Source of the DNA: Cladorhizidae sp. MBARI D1340-BT2
Lineage: Eukaryota; Porifera; Demospongiae; Poecilosclerida; Cladorhizidae
NCBI GenBank assembly: GCA_028752905.1
Contig: JAQNBH010000006.1
Location: forward strand, 26,711,811-26,775,810
DNA: 64,000 bases
Reading direction: 5' to 3'
Shown: one piece after another, positions 55,546-64,000 of the stretch
Layout of the letters: each line of letters begins with the position of its first letter
Numbering within the stretch: position 1 is the stretch's first letter
Program-made: the position numbers and the translations under genes
The notes under the pieces: generated by a model
Told to the model about the DNA's origin: nothing
What the model saw: only the letters and a program-made list of their open reading frames with translations
The model's database searches: none

Positions 55546-55616
55546 TTAAAGTAGAAACTTCACATGAATCACATTTATTTGAAAAACAAAGTAACTCAAT
55601 AAGTAACAGAACAATG

Positions 55617-57270
55617 TCAATGAGAATGATGCATCTGACTGCAGTCGATTACCAGTTTGTTAAAAACAGGTGTTAAGTTGGTTGTGCTGATCCTTAACAC
55701 TGACTGAAGATTTGAATCTGTGAGAATAGATCTGTTCTTTGACTTGTTAACTTTCATTATAGAGAAAGTCTGCTCACAAATGTAAGTCGATGCAAACTCA
55801 AACATCTTTCTTGCAAATTTTTTCAGTTTTTGAAATTTTTCAGAGTTCAGAGATGCATAAATCTCGACCAGTGTTTTACTTTCAAACATCCTCTTTAAAG
55901 AGTTGTCAGCTTGTAAATCAATCAGTTCCATCTGCAGTTCTTCAGTAGCTGTTTCAATTTCACAGGTAAAAGGTGAGCTGAGCAAATCGAACTGTCCTTC
56001 AATTGCCTTGAAATCAGCAAATCTGATAAATTACTCTTTTAAAGCCATCAACTGGGAACAGTACTTGTCTGATAATGCTTGTGTAACCGCTCGTGTTTTC
56101 AACAGAGGAAAATGAACAAAGTTTTGCTTATTCAGCTGCTTGGCTAAAAGTTTAAGTTTCGATTGAAAGACTTTCACTTCCAGGTATAATTCATGAGCAA
56201 ATAAACCTTTGCCTTGTAGTTTTGTGTTTAGCTCATTCAGCTTTTGCATTATGTCCACAGCAAATGCAAAATCACAAATCCATTCGTCACTCTCCATTTC
56301 CTTTGGAAAGTCACGAGATTTCTTTCATAGTAAGAAACATGACAACCTCTGCTTTGAGGTCCCACACCCTCTTTAGTACCTTTCCCATGCTTAACCAGCG
56401 GACATTTGTGTGGTACAGCATATCAGTAAAATCTGCCTCGTTGTCTTCCAAAAAACTTCGAAATTGCCTGTGTTTCAGTCCCCGCGCTCTTATTGAATTC
56501 ACTGCATGCACCACTGGATCCATAACATGTTTAAGTTTTAAAGAAGACTTACAGAGGTTTTCTTGATGTATAATACAATGAAAAGACAACGCAATGTGCA
56601 GTGGAAAATCTTTGATTTTATCATTCATCAACTTCACAAAACCAGAATGTTTACCTATGAGTGAAGGAGCACCTTCAGTTGTAATACTTGCTAGTTTATA
56701 CAGGCTTAATCCAGACCTGATTAGACTGTTAATGACACTGTTGTACATATCTTTTCCAGTAACTGTGTCTTTGAGTGACTCCATAGATAACAATTCCTCT
56801 GTAATCTCAAAGTTTTTGCCAATTCCTCTGATGTAAATGAGTAACTGAGCAGTATCCTGAATATCAGTACTCTCATCTAAAGCAATAGAAAACCACTGAA
56901 AACTATCACTGGCTGTTAACAGCTGTTCTTGAATATTCACTGCAATTGCATCTATGCGACGAACAATTGTTCTTCGTGACAGAGATATAGCTTCTACTTT
57001 TGACTTAACTTCAGGACACACAACACTAACAGCATCAACCATGCAATCTTTAATAAATTCTGCTTCTGCAAATGACTTGTTTTGTTTTGCAATTTTATTG
57101 GCCAATATAAAACTTGCCTTTGTTGCATTACTTTGTGAAGAAAATGTTTTCTTAAACACTGTTTGCTGTTGCTTCAAACTTTTTTCCAGATCAGTTGCTT
57201 TCTTTTGCAGTTCTTGTTTTGATAAATTTTGTCCAAAGCTAGCGTGCTTTGTTTGAAAGTGCCGTTTCAA
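55617..57270 (-). pseudogene. hAT transposase, ZBED5/GTF2IRD2-like, two lesions
   Basis: Read leftwards from 57270: LKRHFQTKHASF is the second half of a BED zinc finger (the Cys half is missing). Then comes IALDESTDIQDTAQLLIYIR with the first catalytic Asp, ITTEGAPSLIGKHSGFV, the CIIHQENLC Cys/His segment and TNVRWLSMGKVLKR. A one-base frameshift near 56320 is followed by KEMESDEWICDFAFAVDI. A single TAA at 56031-56033 is followed in the same frame by the C-terminal region, where FASTYICEQTFSIMKVNKSK is the dimerisation motif. Apart from those two lesions and the truncated finger the coding sequence is whole, so decay is recent. Confidence 0.85.
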
Positions 57271-57283
57271 ACGTTTACTGTCG

Positions 57284-58230
57284 GTTAAAGAGTAGAAACA
57301 GTTCTATAATGTTGAAAAGGAAGCTAATATGCCCATTTTGAGAAGAATGAGCGATTTCAGACAGTCCCAAATTGAGTAAAATAGAGCTTTTTTCTGTTAA
57401 AGATTTATATTCACCAAAAGATGTTTTCCGTCATTTAAAGAATAGAAACAGTTCTTTAATGTTGAAAAGGAAGCTAATGTCCCAATTTTGATGAGAATGA
57501 GCGATTTCAGACATTATTTTCTCAAAACCCTAAAAAGAAAACAAATTAGCCTGATTTTGCCCAAATCGAGCTCCTTTCAGTTAAAAAGTGATTTCTCACC
57601 AAAAGATGTTTTCTTTAAAGAGTAGAAACTGTTCCGTAATGTTGAAGAGGAAGCTAATGTGCCATTTTGCAGTGAATGATTTCACACAATTTTTCCTAAA
57701 AATGCTCTAAGGTCCCAACTGGGAGCTTCTTTTGGTTAAAAAAATTAAGGTACTCACTAAAAGAATAGAAACAGTTCTATAATGTTGAAAAGGAAGCTAA
57801 TGTGCCCAGAATGGTCTCAAACATTCAAAAAAAAGGATTGGAGCTTCTTTAGGTTAAAAAGTTGTGATTTCTCACCAAAAGATGTTTTCTGTAATTTAGT
57901 GTAGAAACAGTTCGATGATGCTGAAGTGGAAACTTAGTGCCATTTTGACAAGATTAAGCGACTTCAGACAGTTTTTCCTCAAAACGCTCTAAAACGTCCA
58001 AATTGACCAAAATTACCGTTAAAAATGTGTTTTCTCACTAAAAGAAATTTACTATGATTCCAATGTTGAAAAGGAAGCCATTTTGACAAGATTTACATAT
58101 TTCAGACAGTTTTTTCTCAAAACGCTCAAAAACGTCCAAATTTGAGCAAAATAGAGAGGGGGATTTGTCACCAAAAGAAATTTTCTGATGTTTAACGATT
58201 AGAAACAGTTCTATAATGTTGAAATGGAAG
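57284..58230. repeat. Satellite array, segment 3
   Basis: The same monomer as 49830-52269, beginning GGTTAAAGAGTAGAAACAG. Units here are more diverged, with several internal deletions, as expected at an array edge. Confidence 0.85.
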
Positions 58231-58234
58231 TTAA

Positions 58235-59400
58235 TTGTGTAGGAGCTTGCAAAAACAGCAGGATCACCCATTAAGATTGCTTCGAGCACCGTGGTTGTGA
58301 TCAGCGATTGTCACTAAACCTTTTTCTTGTCCAACAAGGCTTGTTAATAGCAACTTCCCTCTCAATAGAAAATAACCTTCAAAATAAATAACCTGTAGAT
58401 GAAATGAAATAAACATTAGCTATTAGAAAATTCATAGAAATTGTCCTAGCCAACTTTCCTTTAGGTAAGTTTGGGTCTTTTCATATAACATCCTCTCTAT
58501 AAATGCTTGCCAATTTCTTAAAGCCTGTTAAGACCATTTAAAATAAGTTCTTATAACATACTTTGACTAATAGGCAGCTGTGCATACTCCACCCCCTAAT
58601 GCTGCAGTGATATCTCTTGTTGTTCTAACAGTTGCTGGTACAGGGAAGCCACCATATTTAAAAGCTTCTTGGCCCCTCCCACCCACATGCGACTATCCAA
58701 TGCTGAACATTCTATTAAATAGCAGCTTTGTGGGCCAAACTTCCAGTTAAGTCTGTTAAAAATATTTTAGATTCCTTAAACTCAGGTCATTAAGCCTCTC
58801 ATTGTTTAGGTTGACTAAAGTTGTTAATTAAATGTCCATCTTATCCTTAAGAAAAACAACATTATTCGGCATCATTATGGTATCTTGTTCTGAAATTATG
58901 GTCTGGAAGTGTTTCAAATAAATAGCAATTTATGACATGTTAACAAGTGTCAACATCATAATGCGTTTCGACAGAACATTGAGCAAGAATATTAATAGCA
59001 TAACCATGGCTGCAATTGTCTGTAGCTGTTCACTGTTTCCTAAAGAGTATTTTGATGCTCCAATGCAAGCCACTTGTATCATTTCCCCCAGTGATCTAGC
59101 AGCACAGGTCTCCTGCATGGCCTCTAAGGTACCAAAACACTGTCTATGTACCCTATAATGAGACGCCTAAATCTTAACGGATACCAACTTTGCAATTGTC
59201 ACAAGAATTGTTCTCTGGCTATCAATTGTTGATGTTAACATAGTTTTGTAGATAAATATACTTCGCAAAGAATGTATGAGAGATCATCACTAGCATGTAG
59301 TAATCTCAGGAGCCTTGCTCCTGCATTTAACATGGTTTGGGAGTGTGGATACTTCTTATTGTGCTATCGAGAGGATAAAACTCATTCTTCAACAGGCTCG
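58235..59400. repeat. Duplicated block, copy 2, right part
   Basis: It matches 40106-41250 (shared GTGATCAGCGATTG or GCGATCAGCGATTG, CTTTCCTTTAGGTA, TTGCTGGTACA and CTCAGGAGCC). On the minus strand 59118-58930 is open and reads QETCAARSLGEMIQVACIG, ASKYSLGNSEQLQTIAAM; the aligned frame in copy 1 has stops. This could be an exon of an unrecognised gene. Confidence 0.6.
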
Positions 59401-59966
59401 CAAGAGTAATTCCTCCTTAAACAACTGTAAAAATTTATTATGCTAAGTATTTCTTAAATTTTTCTGCGAGTGTGATATTTTCAAATGTGTTTAGTGGCCC
59501 GTATTTGCAGATAAGTGGCTGTATTTCATGTATATTGAGGTGAGAAGTGAAGCTCTAAACAGACAGGATTTATGGCATGAAGCTCGCTTATCACAAGAAA
59601 TAAAGAACAGAACCAAACAGACATTGGTTATTGGCAAACATAACAATGACCTCTAATAGCAACAGAGTCCATGCTTTCTATAGTGGTAAGGTGAAGATTT
59701 CTTGCATTTGGTACGTCAGAAAAGAACTAGTTAACCGATTAAACGCCGTAAGCGCCATATGGCGCGAGACCTTACATCCTTCGCCACACAAAAATATATA
59801 AAATGAACCGTTATGAGCTAATAGTTCCGGTTGGGTTCTGCACATGCCTAGTAGACTAGAGAACGTCACAAAAATTATTATTTCCGGTTGATGCATTGTG
59901 CAACAAAAATCCTGCGGTTGAACGCCATTTTTGTTGGTCGAGCTTTTTTTTTTTAACTGCTCAAAG

Positions 59967-62292
59967 ATGCTCTCCTGTGTGGACGTTATTTCTCAACTTT
60001 TAGCCGACGATTCTGGCGATTCTGGGTCAGATTCATTTGGGGAAGAAGGTGAAGACATCTATGCATTCCGAGGAAACACACTGGATCCAATTGCTCTAAG
60101 AGAAGAGGCGTGCTTGGATGGACTTCTCGATTGTAAGTTTCTTCTAACCTTAGCGCTTCATAGCGCTTCATAGCCTTTGTTTACCATAGTCAACTGAGAG
60201 TGTACTATTGCCAAATACTAGCTTATTCTGTTGGTATTCCAAATTCAGACAGGATAGTTATAGAAAAAAGTTATAGCTAAGAGTGTAGGTTGGAGTTGTT
60301 GAGTTGTTGATTTTCATTTGAATTTGAATTTACAAATGTTGACCACAAACTTGATATATATATCTTGTTTTTCCCACCCTCCCCACTACTTTTCCTACAG
60401 CATCAGATGATGAGAGTGGAGATGAGGCATCTATGACTCCTTTTGTTACATTGGAGGATGAGGAAGCCTTGCCTGAAGTCTCTACAGGGCGTAGGAACAC
60501 AACTGGTGCTGGAGTTGTGCGAGGGAGAGGCGGGCGAGGGAGTACTGGCCGAGGGAGAGGCGGGCGAGGGAGTACTGGCCAAGGGGGAAGCAGCTCAAGT
60601 GGTAGTGGAGTCGTAAGTGTTGCTAGTGGTCCTCCAAAAGGTACTGGTAGTAGGCGGGCCAGAGGTTATAGGCGTGTGCGAGCATCTGGCACTGGTTCTG
60701 TCCGAGCATCTGGCACTGGTTCTGCCCAAGCATCTGGCACTGGTTCTAGGCTAACTGAGGTCACAGGTAAGTGGGAAATAAAGGAGCCAACTCCTTTGAA
60801 ATTGGACTATACAGCAACAGCTGGTCCAACTTCTTCATTGCTTGGTGCATCAAGTACATTTTTAGATGCATTTTACCTTTTTTTTACTCTTGAAGTGTGG
60901 GAACTCCTAGTAGCAGAGACGAACAGTTACGTTTCTAGGATGGCTAGTCTCTCCAGGCCATGGGTAGATACTAATATAGAGGAAATGAAAGCTTTTGTAG
61001 GAATGTTGATAATAATGGGAGTTTCCACACTTCCATACTTAGAATTGTACTGGTCCACTAATCACTCGGATTTGTCTGGATCTTTGGTTCGTAAAGTAAT
61101 GCCTAGGACTCGGTTTTTGGAGCTAATGCGTTATGTACATGTAAATTCTATTGATGGTTTGTTGGTTACAAAGGGTAACCTGAATTATGATCAGCTTTAT
61201 AAGGTAAGGAAGTTATTAGATTTGATTACTCCTAAGTTTGAGAGTGAATATACTTTGCATCAAGAGCTTAGTATTGATGAAGCTATGATTCCCTTTCAAG
61301 GTAGGCTTGGCTTCAAACAGTATATGAAGGACAAACCAATAAAATGGGGGATAAAAGTGTTTATCCTTTGTGATGCTAGGAATGGGTACATTTATCGGTT
61401 GCAGATTTATACAGGTAAGAACGTGGAAGTAGCTGATAATACTGGTTTGTGTAGTAGAGTTGTTTTAGATTTGTTAGAAGGATTAGAACATAAGAACTTC
61501 CATGTGTACATGGACAATTATTATACTAATCCTAATTTATTTCAAACGCTTACAAGTAAAGGCTTTGGTGCATGTGGTACAGCTAGGTATACTAGGAGGA
61601 ACTTTCCTCCAGATTTTGTAACAAAAGCTTCGATTAGAAATAGAGGTTATTATGATTATAGGTCTAATGGTGCACTCCTGGCTTTAGTTTGGGTAGATAA
61701 ACGGTCAATCTACATGATAACTAATATACATCCCGCGGAAAATAATTTAGTACCTCCTACTGTAAAAAGGCGCAAAATTGATGGTTCTAGAGAGGATCTG
61801 CCATGTCCCCCATGTTTGCCTGATTATCAGTCATTCATGAGAGGTGTGGACAGAGCAGATCAGAGAATAGGCTACTATAATTTGGGTAGAAAGTCTAGGA
61901 GATGGTGGAAAAGGGTTTTTTCGTATTTGATAGAAGCTTGTTTATTGAATTCATTTAGTTTGTTTTCTTCTGTCCGAGCTCCAATATCAGTAAGGAAGAG
62001 TAATTATCTAGAAGCTAGGATTGTTCTAGCTAAATCTTTGATTGGTTCTTTCTCTTCTCGGCAGCGTGCAGGTCAACGTTGTAGTCAGGCAAATAGTCAG
62101 CTAGATTGCCTCAATTTAAAACTAGGTCATTTCCCACAGTGCTGTGCAAAGAAGCGCTGTGTAGTTTGCATTTGTAAAGGTTACAGGCATGAGGCAAGGT
62201 CCCAGTGTTGTTTTTGTAAGGTTCCTTTGTGTGGTGGATCAACAGGCCGTGACTGTTTTCGTAAATACCATACCTTGGTGGACTATCAGTAA
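59967..62292 (+). CDS. piggyBac transposase, two exons, 685 residues
   Basis: Exon 1 59967-60132 (ATG in AAAGATGC) and exon 2 60401-62292; the intron has donor GTAAGT and acceptor TTTCCTACAG and joins the frame exactly. The acidic N-terminus is followed by an RG-rich repeat (about residues 80-160, RGRGGRGSTG). The DDE core has Asp in LSIDEAMIPFQGR (~348), HVYMDNYYTNP (~427), and GVDRADQ (~539 and 542). The C-terminal Cys-rich zinc-binding tail (~635-680) reads CCAKKRCVVCICKGYRHEA, SQCCFCKVPLCGG and GRDCFRKYHTLVDYQ, as required for DNA end binding in known piggyBac enzymes. The frame is intact, with all four catalytic Asp present. It acts in the nucleus, cutting at TTAA and leaving sites without footprint. 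Confidence 0.93.
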
Positions 62293-62470
62293 TGTTTATG
62301 CACCCCCTGCTCCTTTCTGTGCTTTTCTCTTGTTCCCTGCTCCTTCGTCTACTTCTCTCTTGTTCCCTGCCCCTTCGTCTACTTCTCTCGTTCCCTGTCC
62401 CTTCGTCTACTTCTCTCGTCTCTCCAGTATTCAAGTGTTATTCTTATCCTGGTATCTCATGTTTGTGTAG

Positions 62471-62476
62471 AATAAA
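62471..62476 (+). terminator. Poly(A) signal of piggyBac transposase
   Basis: AATAAA 179 bases after the stop codon, following a pyrimidine-rich tandem segment (CTTTCTCTTGTTCCCTGC-like units at 62306-62425). Confidence 0.6.
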
Positions 62477-63024
62477 AACATGGTGAAATATCATGCCGGA
62501 GACCAAGCAAGCTATACCCAAGACTGAGCAAGTTCTACTCTACCCATGACAGCAAGACCGGAGCTCTACCCAAGACACTCCCTTACATAATTGTGTTTTA
62601 TATTATGGTTTTATTCTAGTATGTGTTAGCATTTTCACTCTCTTATAATTTGTTTTTTGTATTATTATTTGTTAGCATTTTGATGGGGAAAACAACCCAC
62701 TGGCTTTGCATATGGTAGAGGGTTTGTAAATAGATGCTCCATCTTGTGTTGGCATTATAATGTGTGTATAATAGTGTGAAAATATGAAAATATTCACCCC
62801 CAAGAAGATGACAAGGTTTTATAATGCTGGTTAGTTCTGCACAGTTGGTAAGGAAGGCTCGATTTTTTTACAGGAAGTAGAGCTATCATGTGGCTTAATA
62901 TGATCCAAGTTTCATGGGTGGAGTCCCTGCAGAACAGAAGATATAAAAATAATAAGTAAAATACCTCGTTAATTCATGAATAATTTGCCCGCAGGTACTA
63001 GGAATACGGCGTGTAATCGGTTAA

Positions 63025-64000
63025 TGTATTTTATTTATCAACATGCCTTTAGCCACACCAGAGGTGGAGAAAGGGATATACACCTTGTGTTGATTTAGTG
63101 GTTATTTGATTAGGAAGATGTCTATTTTTTGCTAAAAAGGTCTATAAACTGCCTCCACCAGTAGGCTGACCTTTCCCCCCTGCAACTGTTTTTACTACTA
63201 TATTGTTAAAATGACTAATAATCCTTGTTATTTTAACAAATTAACTGTTAATAATCTATAATAAGTGTTATATTAACAATTTTTGTATTTCAACTAAAAT
63301 TAATAGTAGTATTAACGAATTTTTGTCTGTAGAAATATATTTTCATAGTTTTAACAATATAAATTATATATAACGAAATACATTGCAAATTGACTATTAC
63401 AATAATGTATAATAACAAGAATATTAACATTACTAGTATTAGTAATTGTGACTATTCCGATTAAGTATTTTTATAGATAATAATATTGTAAGTGTAAATG
63501 TTCGTTTTATTAACATTTTTAGCAAATTGACTATTATAATATTTTATAATAACCATGTATTATAAGAATATTAATTGCGACTATTCAGATTGAATAATTA
63601 GTTAAATGTACTAATTGAAAATGTTTGTTTTAGGACTATTTTATATAAAATTAGTTTAAAGCAAATGATAAATAAAAAATATATATATATATCTCCCACG
63701 TTTCTCCCAGATTTTAGGGCATTTATGCTCTCAATTGTGTATGTTGAAGTTACGAGGAGTTAGGAGAAATGTTGTGGACAGGAATGTGCAGAAAGAAATG
63801 ATCACAGATCAAGGCAAAGGCTTCACTTGGACAAGCCAGTCAGGTGTATTCAGTGCTGATGAAAAAACATGCAAGGACCAGTAAATATGATCAAACATTA
63901 ATGTGATTGCCCTCATGTTATATCTAGTTTGTATATGTGCGGTCAGGTCATATTTACATCACCCTGCTGGCCATGTCTGTACTGTGTGTAATCTCACTGT
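63025..64000. repeat. AT-rich flank with ~137-bp tandem duplication
   Basis: At about 63384-63520 and 63521-63660 two diverged units share GCAAATTGACTATTA, GTATAATAAC or TTATAATAAC, AAGAATATTAA and GACTATTC(C/A)GATT. No gene is seen to the window end. Confidence 0.6.

Larger units (their letters stand above)
54467..57283 (-). mobile_element. hAT element (ZBED5/GTF2IRD2-like), one end lost, nested in satellite
   Basis: The left boundary CAGGGGTGGGCAAACTTTT, then AAGGGCCACATTC, is a typical hAT end. The matching right end is absent: coding sequence runs to about 57283, where satellite resumes. A small piggyBac derivative (54609-55545) sits inside. The transposase is on the minus strand with two defects. 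Confidence 0.7.
59735..63020 (+). mobile_element. Complete piggyBac element with intact transposase
   Basis: TTAA duplications at 59731-59734 and 63021-63024 flank inverted ends: left CCGATTAAACGCCGTA, right complement CCGATTACACGCCGTA, 15 of 16 bases equal. The palindrome GCGCCATATGGCGC lies 17 bp inside the left end. The 3286-bp element holds one two-exon transposase gene, a poly(A) signal and ~540 bp of 3' non-coding sequence. Nothing appears to be missing, so it may be capable of movement. Confidence 0.92.

Noticed and set aside
49830..58230. Tandem gene family
   Set aside because: The open minus-strand frames break within one or two monomers and the unit behaves like a satellite. Kept as a finding, not as genes.
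62111..62434. Minus-strand Arg/Glu-rich frame after the piggyBac gene
   Set aside because: It arises from a CTTTCTCTTGTTCCCTGC-like tandem segment in the 3' untranslated region.

Overview
This is animal genomic DNA, probably from a sponge or another early-branching invertebrate. That is an inference from the AT-rich sequence, short GT-AG introns, frequent AGCTAGC/TATATA runs and the mix of element families; no gene fixes the taxon. I find no bacterial operons, rRNA, tRNA or CRISPR. Nearly everything recognisable is a transposable element, a relic of one, or a satellite, often nested.

Left part (1-17.2 kb). Three diverged copies of a ~0.5 kb block (1-2.7 kb) carry short minus-strand exon-like pieces. 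A piggyBac element with TTAA sites and matching ends (2916-8083) has lost its catalytic core and was hit by a hAT element (3587-7016) with an intact 728-residue transposase. Next come a broken KRBA2-like integrase gene (about 9.3-11.9 kb), a small inverted-repeat element, and the best gene in the window: a seven-exon Ginger1-type gene (13316-17184). It joins an integrase core, a GPY/F-like segment, a Ulp1 (C48) protease and a worn PHD-like finger in one open frame.

Middle (17.2-42.7 kb). Simple repeats, an unassigned minus-strand exon cluster and a 39-bp minisatellite with an open frame lead to a second, damaged copy of the Ginger1 3' half (23972-26121). That copy is cut by an LTR. Two decayed Ty3/gypsy elements follow (26122-32152 and 35126-39524). 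Both carry integrase sequence upstream of reverse transcriptase, the Gmr1-like order. A 32-bp minisatellite with 566-bp higher-order periodicity lies between them.

Right part (42.7-64 kb). A second hAT (42683-45465), a piggyBac pseudogene (45.9-47.5 kb) and a long ATT microsatellite precede a satellite array (49.8-58.2 kb, monomers about 160-180 bp). The array is interrupted by a piggyBac (52274-54054) and a third hAT (54467-57283), itself hit by a small piggyBac derivative (54609-55545). The array lies within the second copy of a duplicated block whose first copy is at 39.5-41.3 kb. The window ends with a complete piggyBac (59735-63020): TTAA sites, inverted ends, a two-exon 685-residue transposase and a poly(A) signal.

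These genes do not form a pathway. They are independent mobile elements whose nesting gives a relative history. The likely active or recently active ones are the 59.7-kb piggyBac, the 3.6-kb hAT and the 13.3-kb Ginger1 gene.
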